Counted from the stretch's first letter, positions 45,068 to 55,071 are shown. The stretch is 64,000 nt of DNA from Rhodanobacter sp. Soil772 (GCF_001428385.1 NZ_LMSK01000003.1:62001-126000), one strand, 5' to 3'. Numbers and translations: made by a program. Notes: generated by a model from the letters alone, not told the origin.

Positions 45068-46093
45068 TCAGTCCGCCAGCACGCAGCGGTTCTTGCCGCC
45101 GCGCTTGGCCTCGTACATGGCACGGTCGGCCGCCTGCATCAGCCGTTCGTCGGCGTCGGGGTATTCGGTCGGCCGGTAGGGCGCGATGCCGATGCTGGCG
45201 CCGACACGCACCTCGATCAAGTGGCCGTTGACGCTCAGCGCATAAGGCTCGCCCAGCGCCGCGCACAACTTTCCGCACAGCTGCAGCGCCAGCGACGGAT
45301 CCTCGATTTCTTCGAGCACCAGGGCGAATTCGTCGCCGCCCAGCCGGGCCACCGTGTCGTTGCTGCGCAGGTGCGCCAACAGCCGTGCGGCGATCTCCTG
45401 CAGCAGGGCGTCGCCGGCGGCGTGGCCGTGGCTGTCGTTGACGTGCTTGAAACCGTCGATGTCGATGCAGGCCAGTGCGAACTGGCTGTGGTGGCGGTTC
45501 GCGCGCTGGATCGCGCCGTGCAGGCGGTCGTGGAACAGGATGCGGTTCGGCAGGCCGGTCAGGGCGTCGTGGTGGGCCTGATGGCGCACCATCGCCTCCA
45601 TCAGCTCGCGCTCGGCGATCTCCTGGGTCAGTTGCCGGTTGCGTTCGGCCAGCTCGTCCAGCGCGTGCTGCAGCTTGGCGCGCGCCGCGTACAGCTCCAG
45701 GAACACGCGCACCTTCGACTGCAGGATCACGTCGTTGATCGGCTTGGCGATGTAATCCACCGCACCGGAGCGGTAGCCCTTGAGCCGGTTCATGTCGTCG
45801 GCGTAGGCGGCGGTGACGAAGATGATCGGGGTATCGCGCAGGTGCTCGGCGTCGCCCAACAGGGCGGCCACTTCGAAACCGTCCATGTCGGGCATGTTGA
45901 CGTCGAGCAGGATCAGCGCGAACTCGTGGTCCAGACACAGCGCCAGCGCCTCGTTGCCGTTGCGTGCCTCGAACAGCTGCGCGCCGCTGTTGGCGAGGAG
46001 GCGACGCATGGCGACCAGGTTGGCGGCGGTGTCGTCGACGACCAGGATTTTCGGCAGCATCGTGTTCATGTCGGTGGCGGAGCGTTTCTCCAT
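45068..46093 (-). CDS. Response regulator with GGDEF output (diguanylate cyclase)
   Basis: 341 aa. The receiver domain (about 14-135) has DD (VVDDTAA), the phospho-acceptor Asp in LILLDVNMPDMDGF and the Lys in YIAKPIN. A helical linker precedes the GGDEF domain (about 175-338) with VARLGGDEFALVLEE; the I-site RSND upstream of it is intact, so product inhibition is expected. It makes c-di-GMP when phosphorylated, probably by the hybrid kinase upstream on the same strand. An ATG at 46069 is an alternative start. The 5' end overlaps the cheR remnant. Confidence 0.93.
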   Translation of the reverse strand: MEKRSATDMNTMLPKILVVDDTAANLVAMRRLLANSGAQLFEARNGNEALALCLDHEFALILLDVNMPDMDGFEVAALLGDAEHLRDTPIIFVTAAYADDMNRLKGYRSGAVDYIAKPINDVILQSKVRVFLELYAARAKLQHALDELAERNRQLTQEIAERELMEAMVRHQAHHDALTGLPNRILFHDRLHGAIQRANRHHSQFALACIDIDGFKHVNDSHGHAAGDALLQEIAARLLAHLRSNDTVARLGGDEFALVLEEIEDPSLALQLCGKLCAALGEPYALSVNGHLIEVRVGASIGIAPYRPTEYPDADERLMQAADRAMYEAKRGGKNRCVLAD

Positions 46094-46302
46094 GGTCGAC
46101 CATAACCGTTGACGGTCGCAGCCGGTGTGAACGGTGGCATCATCCCGTCGGGTTCGAGCGAGCTGGGTCGGTTGCCACGCCGGAGCAGCGCGGCCCGTGC
46201 GTACTGGCTGAAATCGCGGCCGTGACGCCGTGTCAACGCCGGCATGGCCTGTTCCAGTTCGATCTGTTCCAGTTCGCTGGCTGCGCTCGCTGCCGGCATC
46301 AC
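46066..46302 (-). pseudogene. Remnant of cheR (chemotaxis methyltransferase), N-terminal part only
   Basis: This frame begins 2 bases after the hybrid kinase stop (GTG 46302 or ATG 46299), the spacing of a normal operon gene. It carries ELEQIELEQAMPAL followed by TRRHGRDFSQYARAALLRRG, which is the N-terminal helical domain of CheR-type methyltransferases. After about 40 residues the similarity stops, and a short unrelated tail runs into the start of the GGDEF regulator. The S-adenosylmethionine-binding domain is missing. Related gene sets often have cheR and cheB between a hybrid kinase and a receiver-GGDEF protein, so an internal deletion is the likely cause. Confidence 0.6.
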
Positions 46303-46304
46303 GC

Positions 46305-49300
46305 TCAGCACTGCAGCCACACGCGCATCAGCGCCGCCAGCTTGTCGATGTCGATCGGTTTGGACAGGTAATCGCTGGCGCCCATCTCCAGGCACTTCTC
46401 GCGATCGCCGCGCATCGCCTTGGCGGTCAGCGCGATGATCGGCAGGCTGGCGAAATGCGGCTGTGCGCGGATCGTGCGGATGGTTTCGTAGCCGTCCATG
46501 CCCGGCATCATGATGTCCATCAGCACCAGTTCCGGCGCTTCGTCGTCGGCCAGCATCCTCAGCGCCTTGGGCCCGTCCTGCGCCAGGCTCACCTGCAAGC
46601 CCCAGCCGCGCAGCACCTTGGACAGCGCAAACAGGTTGCGCATGTCGTCGTCCACCAGCAGCACGCGGCGACCGGTCAGCTTGCCGGCAGTCGCCGATTC
46701 GGCGGCCGCGCGCGACGGCGCATGCTGGATGCTGTGCAGGAACAGGCTGACCTCGTCGAGCAGCCGCTCGGTGGAGCGCGCGCCCTTGACCACGATGGCG
46801 TCGGTGTACCGGCGCAACTTCAGGTTTTCCTCGCGGCTCAGTTCGCGACCGGAATACACCACCACCGGCGGCACGCCACTGGCGGTTTCCGCCAGCCGCT
46901 CCAGCAGTTCGAGCCCGGACATGCCAGGCAGGCCCAGGTCGAGCACGATGCAGTCGTAATCCGTATGGGCGATCTTCTCCAGCGCTTCCTCCGCGGAGCC
47001 GGCTTCGTCGATCTGCACGTTGTCGCTGCGCAGCATGATGTGCACGGCGGTGCGCGAGTCGGCGTCGTCGTCCACGATCAGCAGCTGCCGTTGCTGCCCG
47101 GCGGCGAAATGCAGCAGGCGCTCGAGCGCCTGGCCGATCGCTTCGCGGCTGACCGGCTTGGTCAGGAAGCCGACCGCGCCGCGTTCCTGCCCGCGCCTGC
47201 CGCCGTCGGTGACGGAGATGAAATGCACCGGGATCACCCGCGTGGCGTCGTCGGCCTTGAGCTGGTCGAGTACGCTCCAGCCGTCCATCGCGGGCAGTGC
47301 GACATCCAGCAGGATGCCGGTGGGGCGATGCTCGCGCGCCAGTTGCAGCCCCGATTCGCCATCGCCGGCGACCAGTGCGCGATAGCCCTTGCGGTGGATC
47401 ATGTCGATCAGGATGCGCGCAAAGGCGGGGTCGTCCTCGATCACCAGGATCGTGGTCTGGCCCGGCAGCAGCGTGCCGCGATCATCGTCGATCGACTCCG
47501 GCAGCAGGTACGGCGAGGCGGCACGGCTGAGCCTGGTCGTGCTGGTGTGCGGCAGGTCTTCGGCGAACCCGGATACCGCAGGCGGCGTCTCCGGCAGCAG
47601 CACGGTGAAGCGACTGCCGTGGCCGCTTTCGCTGCGCAGCACGATGTCGCCGCCCAGCAGCTGCGCCATCCGCCGCGAGATCGCCAGGCCCAGCCCGGTA
47701 CCGCCGAACTGGCGGCTGGTACCGGCATCCACCTGCTCGAACGCGTTGAAGACGCGCTGGAACTTGTCTTGCGGTATGCCGATGCCGGTATCGCTCACCG
47801 TCATCGCGATCAGCGGCTGGCCGCGCAGTGCCTCGGGGATGTCGACGTCGTTGCCGGGGCGGCCGATGCGCACGTTCACCGCGCCCTCGGCGGTGAACTT
47901 GAACGCGTTGCTGAGCAGGTTGTTGGCGATCTGCTCGAGCTTGCTGCCGTCGGTGCGCAGGATCGACGGCAGGCCGGGGTCGATGTCCAGCGCGAAGCCC
48001 AGCCGTTTTCCCTCGGCCACATGCGCGAACGTGCGCCGAAGCCGTTGCCCCAGTTCGACCAGCGCCAGGTTGTCGATCACCAGTTCCATCTTGCCGGCCT
48101 CGACCTTGGACAGGTCGAGGATGTCGTTGATCAGATGCAGCAGGTTGTTGCCGGCGTCGTGGATGATCCGCGCCGACTCGATCTGTTCCTCGTCGAGGTT
48201 GCCGGTGTCGTTGTCGGCCAGGCTGCGCGACAGGATCAGCAGGCTGTTCAGCGGCGTGCGCAGTTCATGCGACATGTTGGCCAGGAACTCGGACTTGTAC
48301 TGGCTGGCGCGGGCCAGCTCGGCGGCCTTGTCGGCGGTTTCCTGCTGCAGGTCCTCCAGCACGTATTTCTGCCGGTTCAGGCTGTCGGTCTTCTCGCGCA
48401 ATTCCTCGTTGGACGCCCGCAGTTCCTCCGCCTGCACGCGCAGCTCTTCCTCGGAGGCGATCAGCCGTTCGGACTGTTCCTCCAGTTCGGTCGTCTTCGC
48501 CTGCAGTGCCTCGTTGTTGTCGCGCAGCACTTCCTTCTGCTGGCGCATCACCAGTTCGGACACGCGCAGGTCGTCGGCCTGTTCCTGCGTCTGCAGCAGC
48601 AGGTCGTGCGTGCTGACCGCGCGGTTGAGGTTCTCCATGGTCAACGCCACGATCGGCAGCAGTTCGTCCAGCAGTTGCTTCTGCTGCGGGGTGAGCGGCA
48701 CGAAGCAGGCCAGTTCGAGCACGCCGATCAGGGTGTCGCGGTAGAGCACCGGCAGAATCACGACGTGGCGCGGCAGCGCTTCGCCGCTGCCCGAGTCGAT
48801 GTGCAGGTAATTCTCCGGTACTTCGTCGAGCACGATGGGTTTGCGTTCGATCGCGCACTGGCCCACCAGCCCTTCGCCGGGCAGGTAGTGATCCGCCGTA
48901 CGGTTGCTCAGGCGCAGGCCGTAGCTGCCGAGCAGGTCGAGGCGATGGCGCGCGTCGTCGAAGGAATAGAACAGGCCCACGCCGGCCTCGCACAGCGGTA
49001 CCAGTTCGCTGGCCAGCCATTGCGCGAAATCCTTGTGCGTGGTGGCCTGCAGCAGCACGTGCGAAATGTCCGATACGCGGGATCTGACCCAGGTCTGTGT
49101 CTCGGTATCCAGCGACATCTGCTTGAACACCTGCAGCGCGCGGGCAATTTCGCCGATCTCGTCGCGACGGTCGAGCCGGCGGATTTCGAAATCGTTATCG
49201 TGATTCGCCAGCCGCGTCATCAGGTCGGTAAGGCGACGCAGCGGCCGGGTCACCAGCTGCGAAGTCAGCCGGATCACGGTGATGCCGAGCAGGGCTCCGA

Positions 49301-49952
49301 GCAGGATCGCGGCGATGTTGATCCACCGGGTGGTGACCAGCGAGCTATCGAGTTGCAGGTTGCGCGCCGTCAGCAGGTGATTTTCCTGGACCACCATCTG
49401 GTCGATGACGGCGTACAGATCCTCGCTGCGAATCGTACGGCGTGCCAGATAGTTCGACTGGATATGCTGCATTTCCAGCGCCACCGTCGTCGTATCGACG
49501 CCCTTCAGCTGGGCGATCGCGTCGATCACGTTGACCTTCATCTCGCGCTGCCACTGTGCCGCCATCTTTTCCAGCGAATCGATGCGCAACTGCTGCAGAT
49601 GATTGTCGGCGGTCATCTGGCGCAGACGGGCGATGCGCTCGTGCAGGTCGCCGGTGCCGCTGTCGAACATCGCCCGCTGGTCGGCGCGCTGCGTCAACGC
49701 GTAGCCGCGCGAGCCGATCTGGCTGGTCTGCAGGGCGCGCTGCGCATGGTCGAGTTCGAGTAGCACCTGGTAGGTATGCGTCGCCAGGTAACGGTTGTTT
49801 TCCTGCTGGCGCAGCGAGTGCAGGGTGATCACGCTGGTCAGCAGGAACAGGCCCAGCAGCAGGCCGATCGCCAGCATCATCTTGCGCTGCAGCGGCTGGT
49901 TGGCCAGCCAGGAATTTTTTTTCGGGCGGGTAGGTGGCTGCATGCGGGTCAC
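46305..49952 (-). CDS. Hybrid sensor histidine kinase with CHASE3, HAMP, GAF and three receiver domains
   Basis: 1215 aa. In order: membrane helix 1 (about 25-48); a CHASE3-like periplasmic domain with LDHAQRALQTSQIGSRGYAL; membrane helix 2 (about 208-228); HAMP; a GAF domain (about 300-445); a long coiled coil (about 455-560); HisKA with the phospho-His in NMSHELRTPLNSLL; an HATPase with NLLSNAFKFT, DTGIGIP and GGTGLGLAIS; then three receivers, with Asp in ILLDVALPAMDG, IVLDLGLPGMSG and VLMDIMMPGMDG. It probably senses an envelope or redox cue and feeds the receiver-GGDEF protein. It is followed at once by the cheR remnant. Confidence 0.94.
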   Translation of the reverse strand: MTRMQPPTRPKKNSWLANQPLQRKMMLAIGLLLGLFLLTSVITLHSLRQQENNRYLATHTYQVLLELDHAQRALQTSQIGSRGYALTQRADQRAMFDSGTGDLHERIARLRQMTADNHLQQLRIDSLEKMAAQWQREMKVNVIDAIAQLKGVDTTTVALEMQHIQSNYLARRTIRSEDLYAVIDQMVVQENHLLTARNLQLDSSLVTTRWINIAAILLGALLGITVIRLTSQLVTRPLRRLTDLMTRLANHDNDFEIRRLDRRDEIGEIARALQVFKQMSLDTETQTWVRSRVSDISHVLLQATTHKDFAQWLASELVPLCEAGVGLFYSFDDARHRLDLLGSYGLRLSNRTADHYLPGEGLVGQCAIERKPIVLDEVPENYLHIDSGSGEALPRHVVILPVLYRDTLIGVLELACFVPLTPQQKQLLDELLPIVALTMENLNRAVSTHDLLLQTQEQADDLRVSELVMRQQKEVLRDNNEALQAKTTELEEQSERLIASEEELRVQAEELRASNEELREKTDSLNRQKYVLEDLQQETADKAAELARASQYKSEFLANMSHELRTPLNSLLILSRSLADNDTGNLDEEQIESARIIHDAGNNLLHLINDILDLSKVEAGKMELVIDNLALVELGQRLRRTFAHVAEGKRLGFALDIDPGLPSILRTDGSKLEQIANNLLSNAFKFTAEGAVNVRIGRPGNDVDIPEALRGQPLIAMTVSDTGIGIPQDKFQRVFNAFEQVDAGTSRQFGGTGLGLAISRRMAQLLGGDIVLRSESGHGSRFTVLLPETPPAVSGFAEDLPHTSTTRLSRAASPYLLPESIDDDRGTLLPGQTTILVIEDDPAFARILIDMIHRKGYRALVAGDGESGLQLAREHRPTGILLDVALPAMDGWSVLDQLKADDATRVIPVHFISVTDGGRRGQERGAVGFLTKPVSREAIGQALERLLHFAAGQQRQLLIVDDDADSRTAVHIMLRSDNVQIDEAGSAEEALEKIAHTDYDCIVLDLGLPGMSGLELLERLAETASGVPPVVVYSGRELSREENLKLRRYTDAIVVKGARSTERLLDEVSLFLHSIQHAPSRAAAESATAGKLTGRRVLLVDDDMRNLFALSKVLRGWGLQVSLAQDGPKALRMLADDEAPELVLMDIMMPGMDGYETIRTIRAQPHFASLPIIALTAKAMRGDREKCLEMGASDYLSKPIDIDKLAALMRVWLQC

Positions 49953-49975
49953 GGCGGCTCGGTAGCGGTCTGTTC

Positions 49976-50000
49976 CGCGACCGCCGGGTCGGCGGTCGCG
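49976..50000. terminator. GC-rich hairpin between the CPBP gene and the kinase gene
   Basis: CGCGACCGCC (49976-49985) pairs perfectly with GGCGGTCGCG (49991-50000) over 5 bases. It follows the CPBP stop by about 55 bases on the minus strand. There is no T-run, so termination is likely weak or factor-dependent. Confidence 0.45.
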
Positions 50001-50056
50001 CCATCAACAGGGTAGCCCGTGCTGCCGCCGAACCATAGCCGGCCGTGCGCCGGGGC

Positions 50057-50983
50057 TCAGTGGCGGCCGAACCGCCGCCGCAATACCTGCCATGGCCGGC
50101 ATGGCACGATCGAGCCGCGCCGCAGCGCGACGACCAGCAGGCTCAGTGTGCACAGCGAGCACAGGCCCAGCGCGATCACCGACGCCTCGGCGCCGAACAC
50201 GCCGCCGCTGAGCCAGTCCGGGCCGCTGCGGGTGGAGACCAGCCAGCCGTCGGCCGGGGTGCCGGAAACCGGGATGCCGTAGATCGTGCCCTGGGCGAAG
50301 TTCCACGCCGCGTGCAGGCCCATGCAGATCGGCAGCGAGCGGGTCAGGTGGTAGATCATGCCGAACAGCAGGCCGGCCTCGATCGCGATCGCCGCCGAGC
50401 TCCACAGCGTGGCGCCGGGGTTGCCGACGTGCGCCGCGCCGAAGAACAGTGCCGAGACCAGCAGCGCCCACCAGCTGCCCAGGCCTTCCTCGACGATGCG
50501 GAACAGCACGCCGCGGCAGATGATCTCCTCGCCGATGCCGGCGCCCAGTCCGAACATCAGCAGGGCCGGCACCCATGGCGCATCCGGGTTGGTGCCGGTG
50601 ACGTGGTAGCTGCCGAGCAGGTACAGCACGCCGACCACCGCGCTGAACAGCAGCAGGCCGGCGGCCGTGCCGATGGCGCCATCCGGCAGCAGCCGGCGTG
50701 GCGCCAGTTCGGTGAGCGGGCGACGTTCCACCAGCCGCACCAGCAGCAAGTAGGCGAGCAGCGCCGGCAGCGCGCGCATCAGGAGCTGTGCCAGGCCGTG
50801 GATGGTCGCCGAGGCGTCCTTGCCGCGCCAGCCCAGCACGTGCATCAGCGCGCCTGTGGCGAAGCTCAGCGCCAGAAACAGCAGCACGAAGATCACGATC
50901 CGCGCCAGCGGCGAGAACAGCAGCCAGCGCATCCAGCGTGGCGCCGCGGGCGGCGTGGTGAAGGCGATGGCCTGGTCGTGCAT
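50057..50983 (-). CDS. CPBP family intramembrane glutamic endopeptidase
   Basis: 308 aa with about eight membrane helices. The family motifs are present: EEIICRGVLF (motif 1, the EExxxR Glu pair), FGAAHVGN (motif 2, FxxxH) and HAAWNFAQGT (motif 3). Relatives include the Rce1/CAAX protease group and bacteriocin-immunity proteins; the substrate here is unknown. ATG 50983 was chosen because GGGGGATC stands 6-7 bases before it; an ATG at 51010 has no such site. Confidence 0.88.
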   Translation of the reverse strand: MHDQAIAFTTPPAAPRWMRWLLFSPLARIVIFVLLFLALSFATGALMHVLGWRGKDASATIHGLAQLLMRALPALLAYLLLVRLVERRPLTELAPRRLLPDGAIGTAAGLLLFSAVVGVLYLLGSYHVTGTNPDAPWVPALLMFGLGAGIGEEIICRGVLFRIVEEGLGSWWALLVSALFFGAAHVGNPGATLWSSAAIAIEAGLLFGMIYHLTRSLPICMGLHAAWNFAQGTIYGIPVSGTPADGWLVSTRSGPDWLSGGVFGAEASVIALGLCSLCTLSLLVVALRRGSIVPCRPWQVLRRRFGRH

Positions 50984-51034
50984 GCGTGATCCCCCGACAA
51001 AGATCCGCACGTTAGCAGCGGTGTCGCGCTGCCG

Positions 51035-52636
<1,602 letters not shown>

Positions 52637-52692
52637 GGGGGCGGGTTGGCTGGAGCGCGAACCGGTAATTGTAGCGTGGATGGGCTTCTGCT

Positions 52693-52723
52693 CCCTCTCC
52701 TCCGGCAGCGCCGGGGGAGAGGG
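52693..52723. repeat. REP-like hairpin, CCCTCTCC/GGAGAGGG type
   Basis: CCCTCTCCTCCGGC (52693-52706) pairs with GCCGGGGGAGAGGG (52710-52723) over a 3-base loop with one T-G wobble. It lies about 57 bases upstream of prfC. Stems of this type are scattered between genes in Xanthomonadales. Confidence 0.7.
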
Positions 52724-52756
52724 TTGGGGAAAGGGGTGCTCTTGTACTAGTGAGTG

Positions 52757-52770
52757 GCAAGAGCTTTCGT
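52757..52770 (+). repeat. 14-bp direct repeat, left copy
   Basis: GCAAGAGCTTTCGT occurs here and again at 55058-55071. The two copies bracket the DUF4411/ImmA pair and its flanks (about 2.3 kb), so they might mark the edges of an inserted segment. They may also just be parts of one dispersed repeat family. Confidence 0.6.
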
Positions 52771-52787
52771 GCGCCTGCAGCGCCCGA

Positions 52788-52949
52788 GGTACTTCTCTTT
52801 TGCTTGTCCAAAAGAGAAGTACCCAAGAGAAAACGACACCCCGCTTGGCGCTTGCCGGGCCTCCTGCCCGGCAAGTCCGTGAGCCGGGGCCGGGCTTTTC
52901 GAACGGGCTTCCTGCCCGTGCGAAAAGGAGTCGACCTCCTGTCGACTCC
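52788..52949. repeat. Multi-hairpin intergenic element with CTCCT/TTCCT loops (AGGAG/AGGAA on minus)
   Basis: Four stems stand in a row: 52788-52802 with 52809-52823 (15 bp, loop CTTGTC); 52851-52860 with 52866-52875 (10 bp, loop CTCCT); 52895-52908 with 52914-52927 (14 pairs with one mismatch, loop TTCCT); 52927-52935 with 52941-52949 (9 bp, loop CTCCT). Read on the minus strand the last three loops expose AGGAG, AGGAA and AGGAG, each preceded by C. GGA in a hairpin loop is the site type bound by CsrA/RsmA. Similar Arg-rich translated repeats occur between genes in this order, so it may be a dispersed element and not a dedicated RNA. Confidence 0.7.
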
Positions 52950-53278
52950 CGCTACGCGGCCTGTCGTCCCCGCCTCACCGCCGCACAGGGGCCCCGGGTA
53001 GAGCAGCGCGCCATCCTGGCGCGCACTCGGTGCGCCACCGCTGCGCGGCGGCGGAGGAGCTGGTTGCCAGGGCCGCTGTCTTGAGGACGGCTTCCAGGGT
53101 GCGGGAGAGCCTCGGTTCGGTCTGGAGCAACTGCTCAAAAGTGCACTCTGGCCCGAGTTTCAGACCCCGAGTTTCAGTTGCACCAAAGGGTGCAGGAGGG
53201 TGTTCTGCTGCAAGTAATCGTGGCCGGCGTCCCTCAGCCTGATCAAAGCGACTTTTGGGTGACTGATGCCAGGATTGC

Positions 53279-53746
53279 TCAGAATTCCCAGCCTTCGCTC
53301 TCCATAAAGCCTTCAAGGTCGAGGTATGGGATCTTGAAGTGATCGCAGATGTTGGGCACCTTGACGGCATGTGGCTTGAGTCGCTCCATCGTCACGACGG
53401 TGCCGCCGATGGCATAGGCGCGGGCCACGATGAATGCATCAGCATTGCGGCCACCCTTAAAGAGCTTTTGCTTCTCGATGTTGGCCTGGAAGTGCGCCAC
53501 CGAATAGATTTTCCCAACGAAGGCACCTTCCTTCGCGTCGGGTGTCGTGAAGAGCCTCTCATTAGCCTTGGCCCATTCAGTATCACCGCCCGGCGCCCCA
53601 TCGTGCAGCTCGTGATAGGCCTCGCGCGTCGACGTGATCTCGCCGCCCGCAACGAGTTGGTCAAATGCCTCCCACAGCGAGACAAAGCGCTTGCGGTAAT
53701 AGTTCTTGTGCAGGTTGGAAATGACGTTGGTGTCCAGTACGTACAT
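53279..53746 (-). CDS. DUF4411 family protein (PIN-like nuclease fold), putative toxin
   Basis: 155 aa. It opens with MYVLDTNVISNLHKNYY, the first acidic strand of a PIN domain (DTN), and has further acidic residues in STREAYHELHDG (Glu) and KGGRNADAFIVARAY (Asp), plus GGTVVTMERL, as expected for this family. PIN-like proteins are usually metal-dependent RNases and often toxins. Its ATG overlaps the stop of the ImmA/IrrE-like gene by one base (TAATG), so the two are made together. The base composition is lower in GC than the core genes around it. No experimental role for this pair is known to me. Confidence 0.82.
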   Translation of the reverse strand: MYVLDTNVISNLHKNYYRKRFVSLWEAFDQLVAGGEITSTREAYHELHDGAPGGDTEWAKANERLFTTPDAKEGAFVGKIYSVAHFQANIEKQKLFKGGRNADAFIVARAYAIGGTVVTMERLKPHAVKVPNICDHFKIPYLDLEGFMESEGWEF

Positions 53747-54900
53747 TAGAGGCCTCCCCCCGCGAATTTCTCTGCGAAGGTCGGCAAGCTCTTCGGCTTG
53801 AGGTTCAGGTACTCGGCGAGCTGGCCGCGGTCAAAGCGGCGCTGGTAGTACCTCGTAAAAGCCAAGTCGATGTAGCGTTGGCCTAGGTAAGCATGCTGGC
53901 TGTTGTAGTAGTTGCCCGATGACTCGGCGTCCTTGGGTTTCATCTGCGCGGCCCATTCCTTCGCAGCCGCTCCGTACTCGTCGGCGTCGATTAATCCGCG
54001 GTCCAGGAACTTCCGATAGATCACCTCGCGGCTCACGTTGAAATAGCCGGCGAACTGCGTTGCAAGCGGCCTTCCGATCCTGGTGCCATCGAGCATCTTG
54101 TCCAATACGTCGTCGGGCACCAGGACACGCGCGGCCAGACCATTGCAGATGATCTCGATCTTCTGCTCGGCATTGCCTAGGTGGTCGATGAAATGGTCAT
54201 CGGACAGGTCAACGCCGCTCGTGTGGAACAGCAGGTGTCCAAGCTCGTGGAAAAGCGTAAAAATTTGACGCGTCTTCGCCGAGCTATTGTTGATGTAGAT
54301 AACCGGGAACTCGTCGTCGTACAGGCAGAAGCCGAAATAGTTAGGCGCGCGAAAGGCGTCTTTAAAGACGTACACGCCGGCCTTCGCCGCGAATACCTCG
54401 CGCCAATTCTCTAGCGCCTTCTCGACGCTTCTCCAGCTCGCTTGCTCTTCAATGCTTACGCCAAGATAGGCACGCACTTTGGCGGCGATCTTGTCGAGGG
54501 AAGCGTCTGGGGAGAACTTCAGGTCGGCGGAGATCACGCGGCCTGCAGGATTCTTCGAGTCGTTCAGCTCGGCCAGGTTGAGCTGCATTGCCTGACCACG
54601 GCGCAGGAAGAAGCGTACCGTGCGCGGAATGGCGGCGAAGTCCTCCGCCGTGAGCGTGCGGAAAGACTGCTCAATCGGCGGCACCTGGGGCGGCTTCGGA
54701 AAGAAGAAGACGGCCACTGGGATCTTGAACCGCTCGGCCATCTGTTCCACCTGCACGTAGCTCGGCAGCGCCTCCCCTGCTTCCCAGGTAGCGATCTTCT
54801 TGAAGTGACGGACGGCATCGTCTATCGAATAGCCGGCACGTTCTCGCGCCCACTGCACTACAGCAGGAGTGATCGGTAGTCCGTCCTTTATATCGGCCAT
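53746..54900 (-). CDS. XRE-type HTH plus ImmA/IrrE metallopeptidase protein, putative antitoxin/regulator
   Basis: 384 aa. Residues about 10-65 form a helix-turn-helix (VVQWARERAGYSIDDAVRHF to ALPSYVQVEQMAERFKIPVAVFFF). A zinc-peptidase domain follows with HELGH in FTLFHELGHLLFHT (about residue 223) and a downstream Glu-rich helix EQKIEIICNGLAARVLVP. Such proteins cleave or displace repressors in mobile elements, or act as antitoxins. Here the partner is the PIN-like protein encoded next. The pair probably arrived by transfer: composition differs from its neighbours and repeats flank it. Confidence 0.88.
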   Translation of the reverse strand: MADIKDGLPITPAVVQWARERAGYSIDDAVRHFKKIATWEAGEALPSYVQVEQMAERFKIPVAVFFFPKPPQVPPIEQSFRTLTAEDFAAIPRTVRFFLRRGQAMQLNLAELNDSKNPAGRVISADLKFSPDASLDKIAAKVRAYLGVSIEEQASWRSVEKALENWREVFAAKAGVYVFKDAFRAPNYFGFCLYDDEFPVIYINNSSAKTRQIFTLFHELGHLLFHTSGVDLSDDHFIDHLGNAEQKIEIICNGLAARVLVPDDVLDKMLDGTRIGRPLATQFAGYFNVSREVIYRKFLDRGLIDADEYGAAAKEWAAQMKPKDAESSGNYYNSQHAYLGQRYIDLAFTRYYQRRFDRGQLAEYLNLKPKSLPTFAEKFAGGGL

Positions 54901-54955
54901 ATCAGCGACCTTCGCCCCGTTCTATGGAGACGAGGATGTTGGAGAAAAGGTTTCG

Positions 54956-54994
54956 GGGACAAATTTCAGGGACAAATTCGACAGGGACAATTTC
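54956..54994. repeat. Three near-tandem copies of GGGACAAATT
   Basis: GGGACAAATTT (54956-54966), GGGACAAATTC (54969-54979) and GGGACAATTTC (54984-54994) lie head to tail just upstream of the ImmA/IrrE-like gene. Repeats of this type often stand beside mobile elements. They could also be binding sites for the HTH protein, since they cover its presumed promoter. Confidence 0.65.
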
Positions 54995-55057
54995 CGACGT
55001 TGCCCCCTTTTTTGCGGGCACCTTTCGCGGAAGCTTGATTGTTTGTTGGCTCGGAAA

Positions 55058-55071
55058 GCAAGAGCTTTCGT
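55058..55071 (+). repeat. 14-bp direct repeat, right copy
   Basis: Second copy of GCAAGAGCTTTCGT, 8 bases before the end of the TumA-like gene. See the copy at 52757-52770. Confidence 0.6.

Larger units (their letters stand above)
52637..53278. other. Gene-free stretch dominated by structured repeats
   Basis: These 642 bases lie between prfC and the DUF4411 gene. They hold a REP-like hairpin (52693-52723), a series of stable hairpins (52788-52949), and a 12-base direct repeat CCCGAGTTTCAG at 53152-53163 and 53166-53177. Small frames across it (52750-53001 plus, 52975-53370 minus) have the Arg/Pro-rich look of translated repeat DNA, and I do not accept them as genes. Confidence 0.6.

Noticed and set aside
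46230-49763. Very long open frame antisense to the hybrid kinase (1177 codons)
   Set aside because: Long antisense frames are expected opposite GC-rich genes. The kinase on the other strand has full domain evidence, and the antisense translation shows no known motif.
52750-53001. 83-codon plus-strand ORF in the multi-hairpin element
   Set aside because: Translation of stem-loop DNA; no ribosome site, and the Arg/Pro-rich composition is typical of repeat-derived false ORFs.
52975-53370. 131-codon minus-strand ORF overlapping the DUF4411 gene end
   Set aside because: It overlaps a supported gene and spans direct repeats; no protein-family character was seen.
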